Shown here piece after piece: positions 29,790 through 38,483 of a stretch of 64,000 nt of DNA. The translations under genes and the position numbers were made by a program. The notes beneath the pieces were generated by a model. The model was not told the DNA's origin. It made no database searches and saw only the letters and a program-made list of their open reading frames with translations. The stretch covers positions 204,541-268,540 of the forward strand of contig JAKELU010000001.1 in the NCBI GenBank assembly GCA_022760735.1, read 5' to 3'. The number at the start of each line of letters is the position of its first letter. Positions within the stretch are counted from its first letter, which is position 1. This DNA comes from Firmicutes bacterium FC7 (GTDB lineage Bacteria > Bacillota > Clostridia > Tissierellales > Tissierellaceae).

Positions 29790-30914
29790 ATGATAATAGG
29801 TGTCCCAAAAGAAATCAAACCACAAGAAAACAGAGTAGCTTTAACTCCAGCAGGAGTCGATGGACTTGTAAGAAACGGTCATAAAGTCCTGATAGAATCG
29901 GGAGCAGGTTTAGGCTCAAGCTTTTCAGATGATGAATATAAATCTAATGGCGCTGAAATTATTTTAGATGCAGCAGAAGTATGGGAAAAAGCCGATATGA
30001 TACTAAAGGTAAAGGAACCTCTAGAGTCAGAATACACATACTTCAGACAAGGACTTACTATATTTACTTATTTGCATTTAGCCAGTGATGAAAATTTAAC
30101 TAGAGCCCTAATGAAATCTGGAGCAGTAGCAATTGCTTACGAAACAGTGCAACGCCCTGATGGAACACTACCTTTACTAGCACCAATGAGTGAAATTGCC
30201 GGCCGTATGGCTGTACAACAAGGTTCAATCTACTTAGAAAAGACTCGTGGAGGTAAAGGTATGCTAATTGATGGTGTACCTGGTGTTGCTCCAGCACATG
30301 TTGTTGTTGTAGGTGCTGGTATTGTTGGGACCGGTGCTATTAGAAGAGCTATTGGACTTGGATGTAGAGTATCAGTTCTTGATATAAATCTGGATAGGCT
30401 TCGTTATTTAAATGAAGTATTTATGGGTCGAATTGAAACCTTATATTCAAATAACTACAATATTAAGGAAGCATGTAAGACAGCTGATTTAGTTATTGGT
30501 GCAGTACTTGTGCCTGGCGCAAAAGCACCTAAGCTAATTACTGAGGATATAGTTAAATCTATGCAACCAGGATCTGTAATAGTTGATGTTGCAATAGATC
30601 AAGGTGGTTGCGTTGAAACGATAGATAAGCCAACAACCCATGCAGACCCAGTGTTTGTAAAGCACGATATAATACATTATGCAGTTGCAAATATTCCTGG
30701 AGCGGTACCTAAGACTTCTACCCTAGCGCTTACCAATGTAACCCTTGGATATGCCATAAAACTTGCTAATTTAGGTTGGAAGCAAGCTTTTATCAACGAT
30801 CCATCCTTTGCTAAGGGCGCCAATGTTATAGATGGTAAAATCGTTTATAAACCTGTCGCTGATGCTTTTGGTATGGAATATACACCGTTAGAAGAAGTAA
30901 TGAATAATTTTTAA
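29790..30914 (+). CDS. ald: Alanine dehydrogenase
   Basis: Ald (374 residues) reversibly deaminates L-alanine to pyruvate with NAD. The N-terminus MIIGVPKEIKPQENRVALTP is typical. Catalytic Lys is K75 (KVKEP), His is H96 (YLHLA), and the NAD-binding loop is GAGIVGTGA at 175-183. DQGG and the IPGAVPKTST segment follow. Length matches the family. ATG is preceded by AGGAGGAG. It is monocistronic, bounded by its own promoter and a bidirectional terminator. In an amino-acid fermenter it would feed alanine into pyruvate or act as a sink. Confidence 0.96.
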   Translation: MIIGVPKEIKPQENRVALTPAGVDGLVRNGHKVLIESGAGLGSSFSDDEYKSNGAEIILDAAEVWEKADMILKVKEPLESEYTYFRQGLTIFTYLHLASDENLTRALMKSGAVAIAYETVQRPDGTLPLLAPMSEIAGRMAVQQGSIYLEKTRGGKGMLIDGVPGVAPAHVVVVGAGIVGTGAIRRAIGLGCRVSVLDINLDRLRYLNEVFMGRIETLYSNNYNIKEACKTADLVIGAVLVPGAKAPKLITEDIVKSMQPGSVIVDVAIDQGGCVETIDKPTTHADPVFVKHDIIHYAVANIPGAVPKTSTLALTNVTLGYAIKLANLGWKQAFINDPSFAKGANVIDGKIVYKPVADAFGMEYTPLEEVMNNF

Positions 30915-30957
30915 AAAAGAAAGTGGTGTTGATTTAATTTTCAACACCACTTTTCAT
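30913..30957. terminator. Bidirectional terminator between ald and nrdJ
   Basis: Perfect stem AAAGTGGTGTTGA/TCAACACCACTTT (30920-30953) with an 8-base loop, with T-rich tails on both strands. Confidence 0.88.
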
Positions 30958-31003
30958 TTTAATTTTTTAGAATTCTAAAGCTATTCTCGTATTTTAGTAT
31001 AAT

Positions 31004-33136
31004 TTAAATAGAACATGGACTATATCCACAATCTTGACACTCTGAACATCCACCAGTGTGATTTAGCTTTCCACCACACATTGGACATGTATCAGGGTCC
31101 TCAGCAAGTTGCTCTGCAGCTAATTGATTTAACTCCTGTTGTAGTTCATCAATTCTTTCTAGCCTACTCTTCATAGACTTATTAGTAAGCAAGATTCCGC
31201 TTCTTGCACATCCATCACGGTAAATAGTTATTCCCTTAAGGTCTTTCTCCCATGCATGTAGATATAGGTCTTCTACCTCTTCTACCGTAAATTCATTAGG
31301 AACATTAACTGTAGATGAAATACTTGCATCTATATATTGCTGCCAAGCTGCTTGTACTTCTATTCTATCCCTATAATTTAAATTTGATGTGGTAACAAAG
31401 AAATCTGGCAGCTCATCTTCCCTACTTAGATTGTTCTTGTCCATATAGTCTTTAACAATCTGTGTAAAGACCTTATAGTAAGTATCCTCATGGTGAAGTG
31501 ACTCGGACTTTCTTGTATAGGAAATTTGGAATATAGGTTCTACACCATTACTACAGCCTAATAAGGTAGAAATACTTCCTGTAGGCGCAATTGTTAATAG
31601 CTGACTGTTTCTTAATCCATATTCCTTAATTAACTCCAACACATCTTCATCTGCGTTAGAAATTAAGAATGGTGAACTTAAAATTGCTTCTGCATTGTAT
31701 CTTGGGAATGGACCATGTTCCTTAGCTAAATATGCTGATTGTCTTAAGGCCTCATTTATCATTGTTCTTCCTATTTGATGGATTAAGCTTATGGATTCAC
31801 TACTTCCATACTTTATTCCAAGTTTAATGAACATGTCGGCTAGCCCCATAATTCCTAAACCAATTTGTCTTAAATCCCTTGACATATTTCTTTGTTGTTC
31901 AAGTGGATGAAGATTCATGTTTTCATCTAATACTTCATTTAGATAAATAACACCATTGTGAACCATTTCTATGAAGTTTTCAAATTCAAATCTTGCGTAT
32001 TTTGTAAACGGATTTTTTACAAACTCACTTAAATTTATAGAAGCAAGGTTACAGCTTCCAAACGCCGGCAAGGGCTCTTCAGCACAAGGGTTCACACCGG
32101 TGTATTCAAATGTCTCATCTTCACTCATTAGATGCCATGAATTTATGCGATCCTTAAATAGAATTCCTGGCTCTGCCATATTCCAATTATTCTTTGCTAA
32201 TTTTTTAAACAATGCCCTTGCATTGACTTTTTTTCTAATCTCCTCACCTGTAGCTTCAACATAGAAATATAATTCATATTCTTCATCATTCTTTACTGCT
32301 TCCATAAATTTATTATCTACATTTACAGAGATATTTGCATATGTTACCTTATTTAAATCATTTTTTACATCGATGAAATCTTCAATATCAGGGTGATTAA
32401 TATCAAGGTTTAACATCAACGCACCACGTCTACCTCTCATACCTATAAGACCAGTAACCATGGAATATAAGTCCATAAAGGAAACAGCACCAGTAGTTGT
32501 GCTTGCAGCATTATTTACCTTTGCTCCTTTTGGTCTTAGCTTTGATAGTGTAAGACCTACTCCACCACCATATGAATATGTTCTAGCAAGATATTTTGCA
32601 GTATCAAAAATGGATTCAATATTATCCTCTACTTTTGGCATTACATAGCAGTTGCTAAGTGTAATTTTTCTACCTAATTTATCTAAACCTCTCCCAGCCA
32701 AAATTCTACCAGCAGGCATAAACTTCTTATCCTTTATCGCCTTCTTTATAGGTCCATTCCCGCCGCTTACTCTTTCTAGGAATTGTTCAAAAGTTTCAGA
32801 GTCAAACCTATACTTTTTCTCATATATATCTCTCTGCAGGTCTGTCATATTCCAGCCCTGCTCTCTTAACTTTGCCCTTTCCTGTCTATATATAATATAT
32901 TTCTTTGCTGCATCTGGTCTTACCTTCATAAGTTCAATTTCAACAAAGTCTTGAATTTGCTCTATATGAACTGTGCCTTTACTAATAAATTCTTCATATG
33001 CTGCATCTGCTATCTGTTTAGCAACAGCCTCATCAGCACCTTTATCAGTTTCCTTCATCGCCTTTGATATGGCTATCTCTATTTTCTTTCCTTCAAAGTC
33101 TACAATCTTACCATTTCGTTTTTCAACCCGTAACAT
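31004..33136 (-). CDS. nrdJ: Adenosylcobalamin-dependent (class II) ribonucleotide reductase
   Basis: NrdJ (710 residues) reduces ribonucleotides with a B12-derived radical and needs no oxygen. An ATP-cone (about 1-90) precedes the catalytic barrel. Visible are LSNCYVMP (first redox Cys), the radical-site motif GVNPCAEEPLPAFGSCNL, APTGSIS, and a C-terminal Cys-rich tail with two C-x2-C pairs that serves as zinc ribbon and thiol shuttle. I start at ATG 33134-33136 behind GGGGGAGG; the open frame extends 29 hydrophobic codons upstream, but these overlap the promoter. No cobalamin riboswitch lies upstream. Confidence 0.94.
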   Translation of the reverse strand: MLRVEKRNGKIVDFEGKKIEIAISKAMKETDKGADEAVAKQIADAAYEEFISKGTVHIEQIQDFVEIELMKVRPDAAKKYIIYRQERAKLREQGWNMTDLQRDIYEKKYRFDSETFEQFLERVSGGNGPIKKAIKDKKFMPAGRILAGRGLDKLGRKITLSNCYVMPKVEDNIESIFDTAKYLARTYSYGGGVGLTLSKLRPKGAKVNNAASTTTGAVSFMDLYSMVTGLIGMRGRRGALMLNLDINHPDIEDFIDVKNDLNKVTYANISVNVDNKFMEAVKNDEEYELYFYVEATGEEIRKKVNARALFKKLAKNNWNMAEPGILFKDRINSWHLMSEDETFEYTGVNPCAEEPLPAFGSCNLASINLSEFVKNPFTKYARFEFENFIEMVHNGVIYLNEVLDENMNLHPLEQQRNMSRDLRQIGLGIMGLADMFIKLGIKYGSSESISLIHQIGRTMINEALRQSAYLAKEHGPFPRYNAEAILSSPFLISNADEDVLELIKEYGLRNSQLLTIAPTGSISTLLGCSNGVEPIFQISYTRKSESLHHEDTYYKVFTQIVKDYMDKNNLSREDELPDFFVTTSNLNYRDRIEVQAAWQQYIDASISSTVNVPNEFTVEEVEDLYLHAWEKDLKGITIYRDGCARSGILLTNKSMKSRLERIDELQQELNQLAAEQLAEDPDTCPMCGGKLNHTGGCSECQDCGYSPCSI

Positions 33137-33180
33137 TTCATGCCTCCCCCTACTACTAACTAAATTTATAATCACTATAT

Positions 33181-33209
33181 ATTGTATACCCAATATAAAC
33201 AGAATACAA
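33181..33209 (-). promoter_or_regulatory. Probable nrdJ promoter
   Basis: On the minus strand TTGTAT (33204-33209), 17-base spacer, TACAAT (33181-33186). Transcription would begin near 33174, giving a leader of about 40 bases. Confidence 0.55.
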
Positions 33210-33304
33210 GATATATAGTTCAATTTATAGACACCATTTTATTTTAACATATAAAATCGCCTAATCATATAAGATATTTATTACAATTTCCTTACTGTTT
33301 ATGG

Positions 33305-33350
33305 ACATAAAATCAGGGCATCAACCTATAATTAGGTAATGCCCTGATTT
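33305..33350 (-). terminator. Terminator of the nucleoside operon
   Basis: 12-bp arms AAATCAGGGCAT/ATGCCCTGATTT plus an inner ACCTA/TAGGT pair form one long hairpin, followed on the minus strand by TTTTATG. It lies about 140 bases after the regulator stop codon. Confidence 0.8.
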
Positions 33351-33370
33351 CTAATTATTTTCTTATTTCT

Positions 33371-33430
33371 TTATAGGCTCTTAATGTTGCCAAATGATTT
33401 ATTACATGATATACAGTTCTTTAGTTCCAT
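33371..33430 (-). CDS. Possible 19-residue ORF with a C-x2-C motif
   Basis: The ORF reads MELKNCISCNKSFGNIKSL and has a good ribosome site (AAAGGAG, 7 bases before ATG). Its N-terminus resembles the start of zinc-ribbon proteins such as the flagellar YvyF type (M-x-LKNC-x2-CGK-x-F). It may be a remnant of such a gene, or a real small protein at the end of the nucleoside operon before its terminator. Codons alone cannot decide. A 26-codon ORF in another frame overlaps it. Confidence 0.25.
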   Translation of the reverse strand: MELKNCISCNKSFGNIKSL

Positions 33431-33490
33431 CAAAAATCTCCTTTACTTTTTTAATATTATTTGATAGGACTTGTTTATTCATACAGCAAG

Positions 33491-34519
33491 CTATATCTTT
33501 ACCCTATCCTTTAATCTTGCAGTGCTTTCTCTAACTATTAATTCCGGCTCAAAGGGTTGTATCACTTCTATTTTAGACCTGTTTTTTATTGAATTTATTA
33601 AATAATTTGTTGCGACTTTTCCTAATTCATTAACTGGTTGATGTATTGTTGTGAGAGGGACCGAAAAATTCTCAGCCAAAAATATATTATCGTATCCTAT
33701 TAGAGATATATCATCTGGAACCTTAAAACCTAGTTTTCTCAAACCTTTATATGCACCAAATGCCATATAATCATTGAAGGCAAATACTGCGGTAAATTCT
33801 TTATCCTTCAATTTATCTATAGCAGTTTCACCACTGGCAATGTCAAAACTTCCTTCAATTACAAGGTGTGGATTTACATCTAAGTTTCTATCATTTAAGG
33901 CCTTTTTAAATCCTTCCAATCTAGCTCTTGAGTCTTGAAGATGAATAGGCCCTGTAATACATGCTATTTTAGTATGTCCTAGATCCAGTAGATGATTACC
34001 TGCTAAATAGCCGCCATTAAAATGGTCTAATTTTGCAACTATCTCGTCACCCACGTTATATGATCTATCCACCATTATATAAGGTATTCCCTTTCTTCGT
34101 AATTGTTCTACAAGCTCTTGGTAATTTTCCAAGGATGTATCATTTGACATACAGTATAGTATTCCATCAACACCTTTACTTTGTAACATATCGATATACT
34201 CTAAGTCCCTCTTAAATATATCGCTTGTATTGCATAAAATTAATGTCCAACCATTTTTTCTACATTCATCTTCAATTCCTTTTGCAAGTGTTGAGAAGAA
34301 CATGTTCCTTATATCTGGAATTATTAAACCTAAGGTCTTAGTCATTTTAGTTATTAGCCCACGTGCAAGTGCATTTGGAACATAATCCAATTCTTCGGCA
34401 GTTTTAATTACTAACTGTCTTGTCTTTTCAGGAAAATTTCCAGTATTATTCAATATCATAGAAACTGTAGTAATCGAGAGGTTTGTTTTCTTAGCTATAT
34501 CTTTAATGGTAGTTCTCAT
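33491..34519 (-). CDS. LacI-family transcriptional regulator of the nucleoside operon
   Basis: This is a 342-residue repressor. The HTH is at about residues 3-24 (TIKDIAKKTNLSITTVSMIL), the hinge helix at PNALARGL, and a periplasmic-binding-protein-like effector domain follows (TLGLIIPDIRNMFFSTLAKGI, DGILYCMSND, AVFAFNDYMAFGAYKGL). ATG 34517-34519 has AGGTGG upstream; a GTG four codons earlier lies within that site. As the last gene of the operon it probably controls it, with a nucleoside, ribose or a phosphate derivative as inducer. A CG-centred candidate operator lies at 42967-42980. Confidence 0.9.
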   Translation of the reverse strand: MRTTIKDIAKKTNLSITTVSMILNNTGNFPEKTRQLVIKTAEELDYVPNALARGLITKMTKTLGLIIPDIRNMFFSTLAKGIEDECRKNGWTLILCNTSDIFKRDLEYIDMLQSKGVDGILYCMSNDTSLENYQELVEQLRRKGIPYIMVDRSYNVGDEIVAKLDHFNGGYLAGNHLLDLGHTKIACITGPIHLQDSRARLEGFKKALNDRNLDVNPHLVIEGSFDIASGETAIDKLKDKEFTAVFAFNDYMAFGAYKGLRKLGFKVPDDISLIGYDNIFLAENFSVPLTTIHQPVNELGKVATNYLINSIKNRSKIEVIQPFEPELIVRESTARLKDRVKI

Positions 34520-34542
34520 TTTTAATACCACCTAATAGAAAT

Positions 34543-35472
34543 CTATGCACTATAATGAGCAACAGCTTGTTTTAGCATATTCTTATAGGCTTCAAAATCA
34601 ATGCTTTTTACAACATCAACATTTTTTTCAGCCTGTGAATGCAATCTAATATCTACAACAGTACGACCAAACATTCTTCCATTAGTTAATTCAACACTAA
34701 CAGGTAAAATTTCAGATACTGCAATCTCAGGTTTAATTGCAACAGCCATTGCTGCAGCATCATGTATAACCAACTTTTCTTCACCGTATTTATTTTGCAC
34801 TCTTAAATAATGGTCAAGCATTGGTGCAAGCTTGTCTGAAAAACTTGTCTTAAGATCAAATATTTCCTTCATTTCATCAAATGTCATTCTAGTAGTTTCA
34901 GTAGCATTCAATCCTACCATTCTTACTTTTATCTTAGCATTCAAAACTGCTTGGAATGCATAAGGATCACTATAAACATTCGCTTCACTATAAGGTTGTT
35001 CATTACCGAAAGAGGAAGATCCACCCATAACTACTATTTCCTTAATATATTTTGCAAGGTCTTCATACTTAAAAAGCGCTATAGCTATATTAGTTAAAGG
35101 CCCTAAAGTAATTATTGAAAGCTCTCCATTACAAGCCACTGCTTCTTTATATATAGCATCCCATGCATAGTCTTCTCCTAGCTTTCTTGGTGAAGTTTCA
35201 AGGGTCGCTCCACCTATACCATTTGGACCATGGAATTCAGGTATAGGTCTTCTATCAATAAATAGTGGGTTTTCAGCTCCCTTATATACATCCACATTAC
35301 CACCAAATAAATTTACTAAATTAAGTGCATTTTCAGTTGTTTGTTGTATTGTATTATTGCCAAAGCAAGTTGTTATAAAAGCAATGTCAATATCAGAGCT
35401 TGCAAAGGCTAGCATCAATGCTATTGCATCATCTATTCCAGGATCACAGTCTATAATAACTCTTCTTTTCAT
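34543..35472 (-). CDS. Inosine/uridine-preferring nucleoside hydrolase, second copy
   Basis: This is a 309-residue nucleoside hydrolase that splits ribonucleosides into base and ribose. The calcium-site motif DCDPGIDDA is near residue 8, FGNNTIQQT near 39, and the C-terminal His/Asp motif VIHDAAAMAVAI near 235. ATG 35470-35472 is chosen because the earlier GTG sits only 2 bases from AAAGGA. It is paralogous to the gene just upstream but clearly diverged from it, so the pair may divide purine and pyrimidine nucleosides. Exact specificity cannot be read from the sequence. Confidence 0.9.
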   Translation of the reverse strand: MKRRVIIDCDPGIDDAIALMLAFASSDIDIAFITTCFGNNTIQQTTENALNLVNLFGGNVDVYKGAENPLFIDRRPIPEFHGPNGIGGATLETSPRKLGEDYAWDAIYKEAVACNGELSIITLGPLTNIAIALFKYEDLAKYIKEIVVMGGSSSFGNEQPYSEANVYSDPYAFQAVLNAKIKVRMVGLNATETTRMTFDEMKEIFDLKTSFSDKLAPMLDHYLRVQNKYGEEKLVIHDAAAMAVAIKPEIAVSEILPVSVELTNGRMFGRTVVDIRLHSQAEKNVDVVKSIDFEAYKNMLKQAVAHYSA

Positions 35473-35498
35473 CTTTATCACAATCCTTTCTATTTGCT

Positions 35499-36461
35499 TT
35501 ATTGTGCATTACTAAGCCTAGATTCAAGCTTTCTGCAAGACTCTATAATTAGGTCTAAAAATCTCTTTCTATCAACATCAAATATAACTTTACCATTATC
35601 TTCAACAGGTCTTCTTTCTTTAGGTCTTAAATCTATTATACATGCACCTCTAGTAATCTCTCCATCCAATTCAATATCTATAACTGCGCTCTCTCCTTTA
35701 AAAAGAGTTGGATCTATAAGGTTAGCAACTGCACATGAATCGTGCATTGGACATCCTTCTAACTTTCTTTCACCAGTATAGCATATTGAATAGAAATCTA
35801 AAAGGTCTGCAACAAATTGAAATATAGGCCCCTTTTCATTTCTAAAGATACTAAATTCTTCCTTTTTAATTAAAGCTTTATGAGTAACGTCTAATCCATG
35901 TAATAGTACAGGGATACCGCTTCTCATAACTACTCTAGCTGCTTCTGGGTCTTGCCAAATATTAAATTCTGCAACTGCTGTTCTATTACCTTCTAAGTAT
36001 CCTCCACCCATCACTGAAATGCATTCAATCTTTTCATGTAATTGAGGGTATGAAAGAAGGAAAACACCTATATTTGTAAAAGGTCCTACTGCAACAAGAG
36101 TTACCTTTTCTTCGCTTTCTTCAACAACCTTTGCTATAAATTCAACAGCAGACAATTCAACTGGTTTAATTGCAGGTTCTTTAAGCTCTGGACCATCCAT
36201 ACCACTTTCACCGTGCACATCATCTGCAACCCGAATTTCTTTCATTAAAGGATTACTTCTTCCTACAGCAACTGGTATATGTGTCATTCCTGTTAACTCT
36301 AATACCTTAAGGGCATTAATTGTTGTCTTTTCTACTTTATTATTACCTCCTACAGTAGTAATCCCCTTTACATCCAATTCATCACTAGCTAATGCTATAA
36401 GTAGGGCAATAGCGTCATCATGTCCTGGATCACAATCTATAATTACAGGTCTCTTACTCAT
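35499..36461 (-). CDS. Nucleoside hydrolase, first copy
   Basis: This is a 320-residue member of the nucleoside hydrolase family. It has DCDPGHDDA at 9-17, TTVGGNNKVEKTT near 36, AVGPFTNIGVFLL, and the C-terminal motif PMHDSCAVANLI. It starts within the last codons of the permease gene (8-base overlap), so it is translationally coupled to the importer. Ribose released here could be phosphorylated by the kinase encoded at the operon start, and uracil could be used by Upp. Confidence 0.92.
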   Translation of the reverse strand: MSKRPVIIDCDPGHDDAIALLIALASDELDVKGITTVGGNNKVEKTTINALKVLELTGMTHIPVAVGRSNPLMKEIRVADDVHGESGMDGPELKEPAIKPVELSAVEFIAKVVEESEEKVTLVAVGPFTNIGVFLLSYPQLHEKIECISVMGGGYLEGNRTAVAEFNIWQDPEAARVVMRSGIPVLLHGLDVTHKALIKKEEFSIFRNEKGPIFQFVADLLDFYSICYTGERKLEGCPMHDSCAVANLIDPTLFKGESAVIDIELDGEITRGACIIDLRPKERRPVEDNGKVIFDVDRKRFLDLIIESCRKLESRLSNAQ

Positions 36462-37386
36462 TTTTTTCCTCCTTCTTAAAAGTCAACTTTTTATTATTTC
36501 CTCCGACTAACATCAATCCAATTAAGGTTACGATATAAGGTACCATTTGCATGAATTCTGATGGAAGTCTAAGAGATTGCATAATATTTGATAATGCTTC
36601 TGCAGAACCAAAAAGTAGTGCAGCTGCAAATGTTGGGATAGTTAGTCCACCACCTAAATTTGAAGCAGCTATACCCATAAAACCTCTACCTGCCATCATA
36701 TCACGAGTAAAAAATGGCAAATATCCCATTGACATATAGATTCCACCTAAGGAAGCTATAAATCCTCCAATCATAAGTGCTATGAACTTAGTCTTAATAA
36801 CTTTGATACCAACTGATTCTGCAGCATGAGGGTTTTCACCTACAGATCTTATTCTAAGTCCTAAAGGAGTCTTATTTATCAATATATATACAACTACTAC
36901 AGTAATTAGGGCTACATATGTCAATATATTATGTCCTGATAAGATCTCTCCAATTACTGGTATATCCTTAATTATCGGAATATCTACATTAGGTATTATT
37001 AGGCTCTTTAGTGCAGTAGAGCTTCCCTTATCACCACTTATTAGATAAAGCATAAATACCGTTCCACCGCTTCCCAATATATTTAAAGCCAAACCCGTTA
37101 AAACTCCATTTGAATTCAAAACAAGCACAAAATATGCAAATATCGCAGAAATAGACATTCCTAACAATAGACCAACTAGAATACCAACTAATCGACTTTG
37201 ACTAAATGCACTTCCTATAACAGCCCCTAAGGCAGAAAATAACATCATACCTTCAAACGCTATACACATTACTCCACCATTTTTTACAACTAATGCAGCT
37301 AGAGAAACGAAGATTAACGGCGTAGCAACTCTAAGGACTGAAAAGAAAAATTCGGTTGAAAAAATACTATCTAAAATTATTTCCAT
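36454..37386 (-). CDS. Nucleoside ABC transporter permease, second subunit
   Basis: This is a 310-residue membrane protein of the branched-chain/BPD_transp_2 class, as in YufQ/NupQ and BmpC-type nucleoside importers. It has about eight hydrophobic segments and the coupling motif GLRIRSVGENPHAAESVGI near 172. It is two bases after the first permease and overlaps the nucleoside hydrolase gene. Together with the first permease, the double ATPase and the BMP-type lipoprotein it forms one importer. Confidence 0.92.
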   Translation of the reverse strand: MEIILDSIFSTEFFFSVLRVATPLIFVSLAALVVKNGGVMCIAFEGMMLFSALGAVIGSAFSQSRLVGILVGLLLGMSISAIFAYFVLVLNSNGVLTGLALNILGSGGTVFMLYLISGDKGSSTALKSLIIPNVDIPIIKDIPVIGEILSGHNILTYVALITVVVVYILINKTPLGLRIRSVGENPHAAESVGIKVIKTKFIALMIGGFIASLGGIYMSMGYLPFFTRDMMAGRGFMGIAASNLGGGLTIPTFAAALLFGSAEALSNIMQSLRLPSEFMQMVPYIVTLIGLMLVGGNNKKLTFKKEEKNE

Positions 37387-37388
37387 AT

Positions 37389-38483
37389 TTAAGCCTCCCC
37401 CACAACTTGCTTCTCAGCTTCTGCATGAGTATCTTTAGTAGCTTTAACTATTCTTCTATATTTCCAACCTTCTAAGAATCTCTCAGATGCAACAAATATG
37501 ATGATTACAGCCTGGATAATTGATACAATTTCAACTGGAACATCAGACGTTCTTGCCATAACGTCTGCACCAACTCTGATATATGCTAAGAAGAAAGAAG
37601 CTAAAGGCACAAACTTAGGATTATATCTTGCAAGTATTGCAATCATAACTCCATCAAATCCATGACCTGGTAGCTTTTGGTATTGGAATCTATTATACAT
37701 TCCTAATTGTTCTACTGCACCACCAATTCCAGCAATAAAACCACCAATTAACTGACATGATAATAAAATAGCTGTTACGTTCATTCCTGAGTATTTGGCA
37801 AAACTAGTATTTTTACCAATCATTCTAATACTATATCCCCATTTACTTCTCATTAAGAAATAGTATCCGAAAACTACAACAGCAAGTCCAATAATTAAAC
37901 CTAAATGAACATTTGTTTTAGAAAACAACTCCGGCAATATGGCGGTCTTCGCAAATTTATATGAAGCCATATATCCTGCTTGTGGGTCTCTTATTACATA
38001 ATTGACTATAAATAGCCCTAAGTATAAACATACATAATTAATCATCAAGGACGATACCACTGGTAATGCATTAAACTTTATATGCATAATTGCTGGGATA
38101 CCACACACTATTGCACCTACTATTCCACCCGCTAAAATACTAATAATAGGATGTATACCACTAGGCATTGTATATGTTACCGCAACATAGGCTGTAGCAA
38201 CACCACCCAAGAAAAATGCACCTTCACTAGCCATATTAATCATATTAGCTGAATACATAATACATACACCAACAGCAGTAAATAATAACGGTGTCATAAC
38301 TTCAATAATATTTCCAATTCTATTAATTGACGTAAAAGGTCCTATTATAAAGTTATACATAGTGTATAGCGGATCATCACTAACAAATGAAATAATCAAG
38401 AAGGCAATTGCTAAAGCTATAGCAATTGAAAATGCTATACGTATTACCTTAAATTGATTTTCAATTTTCATGACTTTATTCAT
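37389..38483 (-). CDS. Nucleoside ABC transporter permease, first subunit
   Basis: This is a 364-residue polytopic permease of the NupP/YufP type with about nine hydrophobic segments. The cytoplasmic coupling segment is WGYSIRMIGKNTSFAKYSGM near 225. PGHGFDGVMIAILARYNP lies near 285. ATG 38481-38483 has AGGAGG 8 bases upstream; the GTG three codons earlier overlaps that site. It overlaps the ATPase gene by 8 bases. Confidence 0.92.
   Translation of the reverse strand: MNKVMKIENQFKVIRIAFSIAIALAIAFLIISFVSDDPLYTMYNFIIGPFTSINRIGNIIEVMTPLLFTAVGVCIMYSANMINMASEGAFFLGGVATAYVAVTYTMPSGIHPIISILAGGIVGAIVCGIPAIMHIKFNALPVVSSLMINYVCLYLGLFIVNYVIRDPQAGYMASYKFAKTAILPELFSKTNVHLGLIIGLAVVVFGYYFLMRSKWGYSIRMIGKNTSFAKYSGMNVTAILLSCQLIGGFIAGIGGAVEQLGMYNRFQYQKLPGHGFDGVMIAILARYNPKFVPLASFFLAYIRVGADVMARTSDVPVEIVSIIQAVIIIFVASERFLEGWKYRRIVKATKDTHAEAEKQVVGEA

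Larger units (their letters stand above)
33137..33490. other. Intergenic region lacI-type regulator / nrdJ
   Basis: These 354 bases hold the nrdJ promoter, a strong terminator at 33305-33350 and a possible 19-codon ORF (33371-33430). Nothing else is convincing. Confidence 0.6.

Noticed and set aside
33137-33223. Hydrophobic 29-residue N-terminal extension of NrdJ
   Set aside because: It looks like a membrane segment, which makes no sense for a cytosolic reductase, and it overlaps the promoter; GGGGGAGG stands before ATG 33136.
33137-33310. Cobalamin riboswitch before nrdJ
   Set aside because: The predicted leader is only about 40 bases, and no B12-box-like sequence is present.
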